The notes under the pieces were generated by a model, which worked only from the letters and a program-made list of their open reading frames with translations, did not search any database and had not been told where the DNA came from. This document shows positions 34,222 to 44,263 of a stretch of DNA of 50,652 nt, one piece after another. This DNA comes from an uncultured Glaciecola sp. (lineage in GTDB: Bacteria > Pseudomonadota > Gammaproteobacteria > Enterobacterales > Alteromonadaceae), in contig CAKZLI010000030.1 of NCBI GenBank assembly GCA_937125395.1, positions 1-50,652 of the forward strand. The letters run 5' to 3'. A program made the position numbers and the translations under genes. How positions within the stretch are numbered: position 1 is the first letter of the stretch; each line of letters begins with the position of its first letter.

Positions 34222-37044
34222 TTAATGTGCTTGCTCCCAATTATCTCCAGTATCGGCCTCAACAATTAATGGCACCGAGAGCGACACGGCTTGTTCCATC
34301 AGCTGCACAATTTTGGCTGAAAATTCAGCTACTTTTTGTTCTTTTATTTCAAAAACCAATTCATCATGTACTTGCATTATCATACCAATGTCATTGGGAT
34401 CTTGTGCTGTAACCCATTCATCAACTGCTAACATCGATAATTTAATTATATCAGCGGCTGTACCCTGCATCGGAGCATTGATAGCAGCTCGCTCCGCACC
34501 AGCGCGGCGAGCTCCGTTGCTCGATGTAATATCGGGAAGATATAAACGGCGACCAAAGACGGTTTTGACATAACCGTGTTCTTTGGCATCACTGCGCGTG
34601 TCTTCCATGTATTGCAATACACCTGGGTATCGCTCAAAGTAGGTATTCATATACGTTTGTGCTTCGCCACGATGGATATTAAGTTGCTTGGCTAAACCAA
34701 ATGCCGACATACCATAGATTAAACCAAAATTAATTGCTTTGGATGAGCGGCGTTGCTCAGTTGTCACATCGGCTAATGCGACACCAAAGACCTCGGCAGC
34801 CGTCGCTTTGTGAACATCTAAGCCATTTGCAAACGCATGCAATAAACCTGGGTCTTGCGATAAATGAGCCATGATACGTAATTCAATTTGGGAATAATCA
34901 GCAGCAACTATTTTATATCCTGGACGAGCGATAAATGCTTCTCGAACTTTGCGACCCTCAGCGGTGCGGATGGGTATATTTTGCAAGTTAGGATCGGTTG
35001 AAGATAAACGACCCGTTGCAGCGATAGCTTGTTGGTAAGAGGTATGAATACGTCCAGTACGGTGATCGATCATTTTGGGTAATTTATCAGTGTACGTATT
35101 TTTTAACTTACTTAGCCCTCTAAACTCCATGATAGCTTTAGGTAAGGGGTAGGTTAATGCAAGATCTTGCAAGACTTCTTCTGCTGTAGAAGGGGCTCCC
35201 TTAGGGGTCTTTTTAAGAACGGGTAGCTGCATTTTTTCAAATAATATCGTTTGTAACTGTTTAGGAGAGCCTAAGTTGAATGCTTCACCTGCCATTTCGT
35301 GCACGTCTTTTTCTAACGCGACGATGCGCTCAGCTAAAGATTGAGATTGTTGCAACAACTGTTGTGAATCAACCAGAACACCTGTTTGCTCCATTCGTGC
35401 AAGCACCCCTGATAATGGAATTTCTAATTGGCTAACGACATTCGCTAGTTCGGGGAACGCGACTAATTGCGGCCAAAGTATTTGATGTAATCGAAAAATA
35501 ATGTCAGCGGTTTCACTGACAAAAGGTGCCGCTTCATTTAGTGCAATCTGATTAAAGCTGAGAGCCTTTGCACCTTTGCCTGCGATACTTTCTAAGGCAA
35601 TGGCATCATGTCCTAAATATTGCTCAGCTAATACGCTGATCGTGTGTTTGTTGGAAACACTATTTAAGACGTAAGATTCCAGCATGCTGTCATAGGCGAT
35701 ACCATTTAGCGTGATGCCATAATTAGCCAGAACGTTTTTGCTAAATTTAATGTTGTGCCCGATTTTTTGGGTTTTATGTTTTTCTAACAGCGGTTGTAGT
35801 TGTGCTAAAACCCATGCTCGGTCAACTTGCTCCGGAGCATCTGGATAATCATGTGCCACTGGAATATAACAAGCTTCACCGGCTTTAACGCATAATGCAA
35901 TACCCACTATTTCCGCTTCCATGTAATGCGAACTAGTGGTGGCTAGTTCTAATGAAAATAAGGCTGATTGTGTGCACTTTGCAATCCAATTTAAAACTTC
36001 GGTCTCTGTAAATACCTGTGTATATGTGTTCACATCGATAGCGGGTAACGTCGGCAAACTAACTGTCGCGCTAGGACTATTAGTATCGGTTGCTACAACG
36101 TCTGATGGAGCTGTCGAAGAGGATGCTGTTGTGGATGTGGCCGTGGGTCGTTGAGAAAACGTGTTACCACTGACTTCACTATACCAGCGTTTAAATTCAT
36201 AGGTTTGGAATAATGTGGTTAATGCCTCGTTGTCAGGCTCTTGGATCAACAGTTCATCTGGTGAGTAATCCAAAGGTAAATCAACCGCGATGGTTGCCAG
36301 CTCATACGATAAACGGGCACCTTGTTCATGCTCGACCATTTTTTTTGCTAGCGTTTTGGCGCCACGAAAATCCAATGTGGCAATATCATCGAGCTGTTGA
36401 TAGATCGCATCGATACCTCCAATTCCTTGCAATAAACCCAATGCTGATTTATCACCCACGCCAGGCACACCTGGGATGTTGTCAACTTTATCACCTTTTA
36501 ATGCCAGAAAATCGATAATCAGTTCAGGTCCAATACCAAACTTTTCGACGACACCGGCCTCATCCATCAATGTGTTATTCATGGTATTAATCAGCGTAAC
36601 ATGGCTATCTACTAGTTGAGCCATATCTTTATCGCCGGTACTGACTAGGGATTTCATTCCTAATGCCGTTGCACGCTTGGTCAGTGTACCAATAACGTCA
36701 TCGGCTTCGACACCTGACTCAACAATTAATGGTAACCCCATTGCTTTAATGATCTCATGTAACGGAGCAATTTGAGATCGCAACTCATCTGGCATGGGCG
36801 GACGATTTGCTTTGTATTCAGGAAAAATGTCATCTCTAAATGTTTTACCTTTTGCATCAAAAATAACCGCAATGTGCGTTGGCTTGTAGGTTCGGATCAA
36901 ACTTTTAAGCATATTGATAACGCCATAAATAGCGTGTGTCGCTTGTCCTTGGGAATTTGACATGGGTGGCATGCCATGAAAAGCGCGGAACAAATAGGAG
37001 GAACCATCAACTAAGACAAACGGAGGTTGAGCATTTTCAGACAT
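34222..37044 (-). CDS. polA: DNA polymerase I (proofreading site degenerate)
   Basis: Repair and Okazaki-fragment polymerase. 940 residues from the ATG at 37044 (MSENAQPPFVLVDGSSYLFRAF); longer upstream reading lacks homology. The 5' nuclease domain (1-300) keeps VEADDVIGTL and TGDKDMAQLV. The polymerase domain keeps DYSQIELR and VHDELVFEI. The 3'-5' exonuclease domain aligns without gaps to E. coli, but its four metal-binding acids are changed: D355 to Glu366, E357 to Ala368, D424 to Ser435 and D501 to Thr512, and Tyr497 to Phe. Proofreading is therefore probably lost, by inference. Confidence 0.97.
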   Translation of the reverse strand: MSENAQPPFVLVDGSSYLFRAFHGMPPMSNSQGQATHAIYGVINMLKSLIRTYKPTHIAVIFDAKGKTFRDDIFPEYKANRPPMPDELRSQIAPLHEIIKAMGLPLIVESGVEADDVIGTLTKRATALGMKSLVSTGDKDMAQLVDSHVTLINTMNNTLMDEAGVVEKFGIGPELIIDFLALKGDKVDNIPGVPGVGDKSALGLLQGIGGIDAIYQQLDDIATLDFRGAKTLAKKMVEHEQGARLSYELATIAVDLPLDYSPDELLIQEPDNEALTTLFQTYEFKRWYSEVSGNTFSQRPTATSTTASSSTAPSDVVATDTNSPSATVSLPTLPAIDVNTYTQVFTETEVLNWIAKCTQSALFSLELATTSSHYMEAEIVGIALCVKAGEACYIPVAHDYPDAPEQVDRAWVLAQLQPLLEKHKTQKIGHNIKFSKNVLANYGITLNGIAYDSMLESYVLNSVSNKHTISVLAEQYLGHDAIALESIAGKGAKALSFNQIALNEAAPFVSETADIIFRLHQILWPQLVAFPELANVVSQLEIPLSGVLARMEQTGVLVDSQQLLQQSQSLAERIVALEKDVHEMAGEAFNLGSPKQLQTILFEKMQLPVLKKTPKGAPSTAEEVLQDLALTYPLPKAIMEFRGLSKLKNTYTDKLPKMIDHRTGRIHTSYQQAIAATGRLSSTDPNLQNIPIRTAEGRKVREAFIARPGYKIVAADYSQIELRIMAHLSQDPGLLHAFANGLDVHKATAAEVFGVALADVTTEQRRSSKAINFGLIYGMSAFGLAKQLNIHRGEAQTYMNTYFERYPGVLQYMEDTRSDAKEHGYVKTVFGRRLYLPDITSSNGARRAGAERAAINAPMQGTAADIIKLSMLAVDEWVTAQDPNDIGMIMQVHDELVFEIKEQKVAEFSAKIVQLMEQAVSLSVPLIVEADTGDNWEQAH

Positions 37045-37131
37045 GTGGATTTCTTTTTTTAATTGGACCTGTATAAGGATGCCATAGCTGATAAACATTG
37101 GCTATAGAAGGATAAAAATAAAGACTCACCC

Positions 37132-37165
37132 TGTGGATAAGTCTAGGGATAAGTGCAGGGATAAG
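37132..37165. promoter_or_regulatory. DnaA-box and GGATAAG repeats upstream of polA
   Basis: A perfect DnaA box TGTGGATAA (37132-37140) starts a series of three GGATAAG at 37135, 37147 and 37159, spaced exactly 12 bp. The second and third have AGGGATAAG in place of TGTGGATAAG. They lie 90-120 bp before polA in the polA-trkH gap. Role unknown. Confidence 0.5.
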
Positions 37166-37308
37166 CAGGTATAAAATGGCTGTAAAGACATAATACTAGG
37201 GCTTTGTTGCAAATTTTGTAGTATCAGTGAGTCTAAATATTCAATTATCGCTTTAGATTTTTGTGTAACAAGCACATAATACGCAAAACTGTTTATTTAT
37301 TAATACAT

Positions 37309-38760
37309 ATGCAATATCAAGCTATTATCAGGATCTTAGGACTATTGGTCGCACTATTTAGTGTCACTATGATCTTGCCTGCTTTTGTGTCCTTAATCTA
37401 CCAAGATGGCAGTGGTTTGCCGTTTGTGCTTGCTTTTATTCTGTGTATATCGACTGGGTTGGTCATTTGGTATCCAAATCGAAAATTCAAACGAGATTTA
37501 CGAGCCAAAGAAGGGTTTTTGATTGTTGCGTTATTTTGGCTAGTACTGGCCAGCTTTGGTGCAATTCCTTTTATTTTCTTAGAACAGCCCAATATGTCGA
37601 TTACCGATGCATTTTTTGAATCGTTTTCTGGGCTCACGACGACTGGGGCAACAGTCATTGAGGGCATTGAGTTTTTACCTGAATCGATGCAATTTTATCG
37701 CCAGCAGCTGCAATGGCTTGGTGGAATGGGGATCATTGTATTAGCCGTCGCCATTCTTCCTTTATTAGGCGTGGGTGGAATGCAGCTTTATCGAGCCGAA
37801 ACCCCAGGTCCGGTTAAAGACTCTAAAATGACCCCGCGCATTGCAGAAACAGCCAAGCAACTTTGGTTCATCTATTTGGGATTAACCATAGCGTGTGCTG
37901 CGGCTTATTGGGCCGGAGGGATGACTTTATTTAATGCTATATGCCATGCTTTCTCTACAATCGCTATCGGTGGTTTCTCTACTCATGATGCCAGTTTGGG
38001 CTATTACAACTCGCCAGTAATTAACATCATATGTGTGGTGTTTTTGTGGATTGCTGCGTTGAACTTTGCATTACATTTTGCAGCAGTCTCCGGACGAAAT
38101 CTAAAAGGGTATTGGCGAGACCCTGAGTTCAAAGTATTTTTTATTATTCAGTTTGCATTAATTGCGGTGTGTTTTTTGGTGTTGGTTCACTTTGAGTACT
38201 ACAGTTCTGCAGAGATAGCTTTAGATCAAGCAATGCTGCAAGCTGTCTCTATCAGTACTACTGCCGGTTTTGCGACCACCGATTTTGCGGCTTGGCCGGT
38301 GTTTTTACCGATTTTACTAATCTTTGCGAGTTTTATTGGAGGGTGTGCTGGCTCAACGGGTGGTGGTTTAAAAGTGATTCGAGTCTTTTTGTTATACCTG
38401 CAAGGTAAACGTGAAATTAATCGTCTGATACATCCTAAAGCAGTATATTCCGTTAAGCTTGGCGAGCGGGCCATGCCGGATCGAGTGGTTGAAGCGGTCT
38501 GGGGATTTTTTGCCGCTTATGCCATTGTATTTGTGATTATTATGCTGGGTTTGTTAGGCACCGGGATGGATGATATTACGGCTTTCACCGCAACGGCTGC
38601 GACATTAAACAACCTTGGACCTGGCTTGGGCGATGTGGCGAGTACTTATGCATCAGTGTCTGATGGTGGTAAATGGATACTGGTATTGGCAATGTTGTTT
38701 GGTCGTTTAGAAGTATTTTCACTACTAGTGTTGTTTTCACCTACGTTTTGGCGCAGCTAA
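37309..38760 (+). CDS. trkH: Trk potassium uptake membrane protein TrkH
   Basis: Potassium-translocating membrane subunit working with TrkA. It has 483 residues from the ATG at 37309 (MQYQAIIRILGLLVALFS), equal in length to E. coli TrkH; a TTG 16 codons upstream is unlikely. Ten or so membrane segments and pore motifs SGLTTTGATVIEG, FSTIAIGGFSTHD, STTAGFATTDF and ATLNNLGPGLG are seen, the four selectivity-filter repeats. It is convergent with trkA. Confidence 0.96.
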   Translation: MQYQAIIRILGLLVALFSVTMILPAFVSLIYQDGSGLPFVLAFILCISTGLVIWYPNRKFKRDLRAKEGFLIVALFWLVLASFGAIPFIFLEQPNMSITDAFFESFSGLTTTGATVIEGIEFLPESMQFYRQQLQWLGGMGIIVLAVAILPLLGVGGMQLYRAETPGPVKDSKMTPRIAETAKQLWFIYLGLTIACAAAYWAGGMTLFNAICHAFSTIAIGGFSTHDASLGYYNSPVINIICVVFLWIAALNFALHFAAVSGRNLKGYWRDPEFKVFFIIQFALIAVCFLVLVHFEYYSSAEIALDQAMLQAVSISTTAGFATTDFAAWPVFLPILLIFASFIGGCAGSTGGGLKVIRVFLLYLQGKREINRLIHPKAVYSVKLGERAMPDRVVEAVWGFFAAYAIVFVIIMLGLLGTGMDDITAFTATAATLNNLGPGLGDVASTYASVSDGGKWILVLAMLFGRLEVFSLLVLFSPTFWRS

Positions 38761-38783
38761 TACTTATCTAACTACTGCATACC

Positions 38784-38838
38784 CTTTAAACCCTAGATAC
38801 TCTTTAAACCTCTATATTCCTTAAGCCCTCTATATTGT
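38784..38838. repeat. Degenerate 17-18-bp direct repeats between trkH and trkA
   Basis: Three to four variants of CTTTAAACCCTAGATACT and CTTTAAACCTCTATATT in tandem in the convergent gap. No function is apparent; no clear terminator was found here. Confidence 0.4.
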
Positions 38839-38863
38839 TTAAGCACAATACGTAGTTACACGC

Positions 38864-40243
38864 TTATCCAAAAAAGAATGCGCTGGGTTGAAATAACTTT
38901 TCTACTTCAGAAATGTATTTTTTATCAACCAAAAACAAAATCACATGATCATCGGCTTCTATCATCGTATCAGAGTGAGCAATGATCACTTGTTCTTGTC
39001 GAACTACGGCACCAATAGTCGTGCCTGGTGGAAGTTTAATATCAGAGATCGTGCGACCGACAACTTTAGATGTGTTTTTATCACCATGCGCAATCGCTTC
39101 AATTGCCTCTGCTGCACCTCTACGTAGTGAATAAACATTGACGATGTCACCACGGCGTACGTGTGTTAATAGCGCAGATATAGTGGCTTGTTGCGGCGAA
39201 AATGCGATATCAATTTCTCCACCTTGCACCAAATCCACGTACGCTGAACGCTGGATCAGTACCATTGCTTTTTGTGCACCGAGCCGTTTGGCTAACATGG
39301 CAGACATGATATTCGCTTCGTCGTCATTGGTGACAGCGATAAACGCATCCACTTGTTGTACATTTTCTTCGGTCAATAAATCAGAATCTGACGCATCGCC
39401 GTTAAATACGATGGTGTTATCCAGATGCGCCGAAAGATACTTAGCGCGCTCAGGATCAAATTCGATCAATTTAACATTGTGTTTATGCTCTAAGCGCTTG
39501 GCTAAGCCGGCACCGATTAATCCGCCTCCGGCAATCATAATACGCTTATAACTGGATTCTAATTTTTGGAGTTCGCTCATTACGGCACGAATATGTTTGG
39601 TTGCCGCAATAAAAAACACTTCATCATCTGCTTCGATAACGGTTGTTCCGAGTGGGCGTATTGGACGACCACGTCGATAAATGGCTGCAACACGTGTTTC
39701 TACATTTGGCATATGCTGCTTTAGTGCAGATAGGGCATGGCCAACGAGTAATCCGCCATAATAGGCTTTAACGGCAACAAGCGATGCTTTACCTTCAGCA
39801 AATTCAACAACTTGCAGTGCACCAGGATAGTCGATTAAACGTTTGATTGATTTGGTTACCAGTTGTTCAGGCGCAATCAAGTGATCAACCGGAATATTTT
39901 GGTGGCCGTACAAGCTTTCTTGATACAAAATATATTGTTCGGAGCGGATCCGTGCAATTTTGGTCGGGGTTTTATATAAGGTATAGGCAACCTGACATGC
40001 CATCATATTTGATTCGTCAGAGTTGGTTACTGCGATCAACATATCGGCATCTTCGGCACCGGCTTTGTGCAACACATCTGGATGCGAGCCGATCCCGTGT
40101 ACGACTTGAATATCTAAGCGGTCTTGCAGGTTACGCAAAGTATCGCCGTCAGAATCGATAACGGTTATATCATTCCGTTCGCCAACTAAGTTTTCTGCGA
40201 GAGTGCCACCAACTTGACCAGCCCCAACGATGATAATTTTCAT
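38864..40243 (-). CDS. trkA: Trk potassium uptake NAD-binding protein TrkA
   Basis: Cytoplasmic regulator of TrkH with two RCK modules. It has 459 residues. The first Rossmann motif is [17 protein letters not shown] (residues 2-18), the second [19 protein letters not shown] (about 233-251), each followed by a TrkA-C domain. It starts 17 bp after the rsmB stop, as in E. coli. Confidence 0.97.
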   Translation of the reverse strand: MKIIIVGAGQVGGTLAENLVGERNDITVIDSDGDTLRNLQDRLDIQVVHGIGSHPDVLHKAGAEDADMLIAVTNSDESNMMACQVAYTLYKTPTKIARIRSEQYILYQESLYGHQNIPVDHLIAPEQLVTKSIKRLIDYPGALQVVEFAEGKASLVAVKAYYGGLLVGHALSALKQHMPNVETRVAAIYRRGRPIRPLGTTVIEADDEVFFIAATKHIRAVMSELQKLESSYKRIMIAGGGLIGAGLAKRLEHKHNVKLIEFDPERAKYLSAHLDNTIVFNGDASDSDLLTEENVQQVDAFIAVTNDDEANIMSAMLAKRLGAQKAMVLIQRSAYVDLVQGGEIDIAFSPQQATISALLTHVRRGDIVNVYSLRRGAAEAIEAIAHGDKNTSKVVGRTISDIKLPPGTTIGAVVRQEQVIIAHSDTMIEADDHVILFLVDKKYISEVEKLFQPSAFFFG

Positions 40244-40260
40244 GTCCGAAATACTCTTGT

Positions 40261-41592
40261 TTACTGCGCCGGTTTATGTAACAGCGCGTAATAAAACCCA
40301 TCCATATTTGCATCACCCGGTAATACTTGTAAACCTACTGGAGATTGATAGGACACGGCCCCTGCTAATTCATTGTGTATATCGAGTACGACCACTTCTG
40401 GATTTTCATCGATAAAAGCTTGTATTTGTTCAGCATTTTCTTCAGGTAAAATTGAACAAGTTGCGTAAAGTAACTTACCACCTGGCTTGAGAATTTGCCA
40501 CATTTGGCGCAATAATTCTCGTTGGATTGATACTAATGGAGCAATATCAGACGCTTGGCGTAACCAACGAATATCTGGATGACGACGAATGACTCCTGTT
40601 GCAGAGCAAGGTGCATCCAGCAATATACGGTCAAATTGCTCACCGTCATGCCAATCATCGACCGCTTCAGCTTGCGCACAAATCAACGTCGCATGATGCC
40701 CTAATCGCTCAAGGTTTTCTTCAACTCGAACCAGTCTATCAGGGTCGCAATCAATCGCGACACATTCACTAATTCGCGGTTGAGTTGCTAATAAATGGGC
40801 TGTTTTACCACCAGGGGCAGCACAACAATCTAATACGCGTTGATTGGGTTGGACATCTAATAAATGCGCGGCAAGTTGTGCGGCGCCATCTTGTACGGCG
40901 AACCATCCTGCGTCGTATCCTGGAAATTGGGTCACATCACCACTGCGTTCACACATGACGGCATCAGCGTGCAATGTGCTCAAATGAGCTGGCATATCCA
41001 TTGTGGTGAGTTTGGCTAAAAAATCGTTGGTGCTAATGTGCGCAGGGTTGATCCTCAACCACAATGGTGCTTTTTGATTAGAAGCTTCAATGATCGCCGA
41101 TGCCTGATCTGGGTAATTAGCTTGTACTGATTTGTAAATCCAATTTGGCATACCGACTTGCGCAGCAGGATTTTCAGGTAAGGTAGTGGCGACTTCTTCT
41201 CGTAAAAAAGTACGCAAAATCGCATTAATTAAGGATTTTAAGCTCGTGCCCTTTAATAAGTCGGCTGCACCCACCGTTTCACTAACCGCCGCATGTTGTT
41301 GTACCCGGCTAAAAGCCAATTGATACAAACCAATTAGTAGCAGGTGCTCTAAGATTTTTTTGCGACCTTTAAGCGGTTTATCTAATAACCCCCTGAGCCA
41401 AAACTGCAAAATGGGTAATTGCCGTAAACAACCAAACACCATTTCTTGTAGCCAAGCTCTGTCCCTGCCTTCATAATGATGCAAGCGAAGAGCTAATGCT
41501 TGCTTTGAAGACATCCCTTTTTCTAATATTTGATATAAAATCCACGCAGCATCTGCACGTAATTGTTGGCCTAACGATATTTGGTTATTCAT
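40261..41592 (-). CDS. rsmB: 16S rRNA (cytosine967-C5)-methyltransferase
   Basis: Methylates C967 of 16S rRNA. It has 443 residues. An N-terminal NusB-like helical domain is followed by the methyltransferase fold with [14 protein letters not shown] (SAM binding), [20 protein letters not shown] and the catalytic-cysteine motif [11 protein letters not shown]. Its ATG overlaps the fmt stop by 4 bp. Confidence 0.97.
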   Translation of the reverse strand: MNNQISLGQQLRADAAWILYQILEKGMSSKQALALRLHHYEGRDRAWLQEMVFGCLRQLPILQFWLRGLLDKPLKGRKKILEHLLLIGLYQLAFSRVQQHAAVSETVGAADLLKGTSLKSLINAILRTFLREEVATTLPENPAAQVGMPNWIYKSVQANYPDQASAIIEASNQKAPLWLRINPAHISTNDFLAKLTTMDMPAHLSTLHADAVMCERSGDVTQFPGYDAGWFAVQDGAAQLAAHLLDVQPNQRVLDCCAAPGGKTAHLLATQPRISECVAIDCDPDRLVRVEENLERLGHHATLICAQAEAVDDWHDGEQFDRILLDAPCSATGVIRRHPDIRWLRQASDIAPLVSIQRELLRQMWQILKPGGKLLYATCSILPEENAEQIQAFIDENPEVVVLDIHNELAGAVSYQSPVGLQVLPGDANMDGFYYALLHKPAQ

Positions 41593-42578
41593 GAAAGCTC
41601 CGCGGTGGCATCACTTGATGCTAATTGATGGCCAACCACAAACCAATCAGCTCGGGCGTTAAGAATATCGACCACAGGCATGGATTTTTTGCCGGGTATT
41701 TGACAATGCGTAATCACTAATGCGCCATGCGCAGTAGCAACAACAATACCGTGTTTATCGGCACGCACTATATTACCGGGAAGCGCATCGCTATCTCCGG
41801 TAAGCACAATAGCATGTGCTTGCCACACTTTAATGTTTTGTAATGTGCCTTGGGCATCGGTAATACTAAAAAACGCCATTGGCCAAGGATTAAAGGCACG
41901 TACATTACGTGCTAATTGTTCCGCTGATAAATGCCAATTAATAGATGCTTCTTGTTTACTGAGTTTTTTGGCGTAGTTTGCTTGCGTATCGAGTTGTTGT
42001 TCAGGCGTAAAGTTACTCAGATCATTCAATACATGCACTAGCGCCTCTGGGCCTTGTATTGCTAATTTTTGGTATAACGTAGCGCTGGTATCATCATCGT
42101 CAATCGGTAAATGTGTTTTATAGAGCATTGCGCCAGTATCCAAACCAATATCCATTTGCATGATAGTGACTCCCGTTTCACTATCGCCAGCCCATAAAGC
42201 ACGTTGAATGGGTGCTGCACCGCGCCACCGAGGTAACAACGAACCGTGTACATTAATACAGCCTAAGCGGGGCGTATCGAGTACAATTTGTGGTAACAAC
42301 AAACCATACGCAACGACCACCATTAAATCAGCATTCAATGATGCTAACTCTGCTTGTGCGTCAGGCTCGCTTAATTTTTCGGGTTGAAATACCGGAATAT
42401 CATGCGCTAAAGCGAGTGTTTTGACAGCGCTAGGCGTTAATTTTTTGCCCCTTCCTGAAGGTCGATCAGGTTGGGTATACACCGCAATAATTCGATGCGA
42501 AGTCGATAACAATGCCGCTAGATGATCAGCGGCGAATTCTGGCGTACCAGCAAATACAATGTTTAACTCAGTGGACAC
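41589..42578 (-). CDS. fmt: Methionyl-tRNA formyltransferase
   Basis: Formylates initiator Met-tRNA with 10-formyl-tetrahydrofolate. It has 329 residues. The N-terminal [16 protein letters not shown] and the catalytic region [17 protein letters not shown] with [12 protein letters not shown] are conserved. It uses a GTG start at 42578 with AGG 7 bases upstream. It is preceded by def and overlaps rsmB. Confidence 0.97.
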   Translation of the reverse strand: MSTELNIVFAGTPEFAADHLAALLSTSHRIIAVYTQPDRPSGRGKKLTPSAVKTLALAHDIPVFQPEKLSEPDAQAELASLNADLMVVVAYGLLLPQIVLDTPRLGCINVHGSLLPRWRGAAPIQRALWAGDSETGVTIMQMDIGLDTGAMLYKTHLPIDDDDTSATLYQKLAIQGPEALVHVLNDLSNFTPEQQLDTQANYAKKLSKQEASINWHLSAEQLARNVRAFNPWPMAFFSITDAQGTLQNIKVWQAHAIVLTGDSDALPGNIVRADKHGIVVATAHGALVITHCQIPGKKSMPVVDILNARADWFVVGHQLASSDATAELS

Positions 42579-42625
42579 ATGCTTACCTATGGTGTGAACG
42601 GGTAACGAAAAAGCGGCTATGCGGG

Positions 42626-43135
42626 TTAAGCTTTAGCTGCAAGACGTGCTTCTTTTTCTAGTTTTTTCATTATACGTTGGCGTTTTAAAGGAGAGAGGTA
42701 ATCAACAAACAATTTGCCTTGCAAATGGTCCATTTCGTGTTGAATACAAACGGCAAGTAAACCTTCAGCAGTGACAGTAAATTGCTCCCCTTGTGCATCG
42801 AGTGCTGTGACGGTAACGGTTTCGGCGCGCTCTACTTTTGCGTAGTTGTTTGGAACAGACAAACAGCCCTCTTCATTAATCTTGGTTCCTGACTGTGCGT
42901 CAATCTTTGGATTAATAAAAACCAACGGTGTGTCTTGGTCATCTGATACATCCATCACGATTACTTGCTTATGGACATTGATTTGAGTTGCCGCTAAACC
43001 AACTCCTTTTTCTGCTTGCATCGTCTCAAACATATCTGCAACCAAAGTACGGATACTGTCATCAACTTGTGAAACGGGTTTAGCTTGCGTGCGCAACCGG
43101 TCATCGGGGAATGTAAGAACGTTTAAAATTGCCAT
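42626..43135 (-). CDS. def: Peptide deformylase
   Basis: Removes the formyl group from new proteins using a metal ion. It has 169 residues. All three motifs are present: GVGLAATQI (about 45-53), EEGCLSVP (about 87-94) and [12 protein letters not shown] (about 131-142). It precedes fmt by 47 bp. Confidence 0.97.
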   Translation of the reverse strand: MAILNVLTFPDDRLRTQAKPVSQVDDSIRTLVADMFETMQAEKGVGLAATQINVHKQVIVMDVSDDQDTPLVFINPKIDAQSGTKINEEGCLSVPNNYAKVERAETVTVTALDAQGEQFTVTAEGLLAVCIQHEMDHLQGKLFVDYLSPLKRQRIMKKLEKEARLAAKA

Positions 43136-43262
43136 TGTTGTCTACCACACTGCTTTAACATATTGAATCTTATACCTGACTAGGCAAAACTGGCCTATGT
43201 CGGTATCACTTATGATCTATTCTACCTTTAAAGTGAACAAGTTGCATAATTTTAGAGGGGCT

Positions 43263-44231
43263 ATGGGGAATTTCACTACTACCGTACAGGCTAAAACAGA
43301 ATTAAAACAACGCAAAACCGTTGTGAATAGGATGTGTTTGCGTTTGGTTCAGTTGTTATTGATGTTTATATTGCCAAGTGTTGCTGCGCAGCCGATGGAT
43401 AAAGCAACAAAACAGTCAATCAGATTGATGCCGCAAGCCATTAAGCAAGTAAAGTCATCCGCTGTCATCGATGAAGTAAATTGGTCGAGCATTGCGCCTT
43501 TAGTTGGGCGTGATCAAGTCATGACGGGAGCTTTTTTTAAGACTGGTGGCAAAATTGTCGGTGGGCCAGATAGATTAACTCGATTTAGCCAAGGCAAGTA
43601 TCTCTTCACTTCTAAGGATTGGCTAGTTGCCAGTAACGCCCCGTTTCAACAGATAACAATAGAGCATCCCAAAAACCCAGCTAAAGAGCAGTTCACAGTG
43701 TATCAAAAACAACATACGATTTATGGTATGGATAATCAACATCTAGGTATGTATGTAAAACACGTTGCAAATGCTCAGCTATCTGATGTTAAGCAAATGC
43801 CAGAATTATCGATTACAGATAAGCAGTTAGGCATGCTTGAAATCACGGCATCAAATCAGGAGATTACTCTATCAGATCGCCTATTTGTCGATTCTGGTAT
43901 TAATCCTGTGGGATCGTCAAAACAGATATCGATTGCTGACGAACAGCGAGGATATATTGTCGATAGTGTGTCTCCAGGGCGCGTTTGGTCACAACATGAT
44001 GTTGTAATGCTTGATTTGGGAGCCAAAGAGACTAAACCAGGCATGATATTTGGAATATACCAAGCAGCAGATGTATTCATGCTGAATGAGCATTCAAAGT
44101 CAACATGGCAATCACCGTTGTTAAAGCAAGGAGACTTGATCGTGTTGGCAACCTTTGAATTAGTTAGTTTTGCCGTCATCCTGAATGCTGATAGTCATAT
44201 TACACGGGGGGCGAGGGTGTTGGCTCCATAA
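43263..44231 (+). CDS. Exported protein of the LysM-family locus, LysM not seen
   Basis: About 322 residues from the ATG at 43263, with AGAGG just upstream; other ATGs at 43197 and 43332 are possible. A hydrophobic segment MCLRLVQLLLMFILPSVAAQ (about residues 24-43) looks like a signal peptide with an AAQ cleavage site. The C-terminal part (VDSVSPGRVWSQHDVVMLDLG, MIFGIYQA, LIVLATFELVSFAVILNAD) resembles the C-terminal region of the LysM proteins often encoded between def and dprA in gammaproteobacteria. I see no LysM motif, so it may be a diverged or shortened member. Function unknown. Confidence 0.65.
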   Translation: MGNFTTTVQAKTELKQRKTVVNRMCLRLVQLLLMFILPSVAAQPMDKATKQSIRLMPQAIKQVKSSAVIDEVNWSSIAPLVGRDQVMTGAFFKTGGKIVGGPDRLTRFSQGKYLFTSKDWLVASNAPFQQITIEHPKNPAKEQFTVYQKQHTIYGMDNQHLGMYVKHVANAQLSDVKQMPELSITDKQLGMLEITASNQEITLSDRLFVDSGINPVGSSKQISIADEQRGYIVDSVSPGRVWSQHDVVMLDLGAKETKPGMIFGIYQAADVFMLNEHSKSTWQSPLLKQGDLIVLATFELVSFAVILNADSHITRGARVLAP

Positions 44232-44263
44232 TTGATTGGATAATATATTTAAGGAGATGACAC

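Noticed and set aside
37198..37215. GGGCTTTGTTGCAAA, resembling insertion-sequence terminal repeats
   Set aside because: Only one end is seen, with no partner inverted repeat, target duplication or transposase remnant nearby.
39138..39551. Open frame antisense to trkA (137 codons)
   Set aside because: Composition is that of a complementary-frame shadow; trkA is unmistakable on the other strand.
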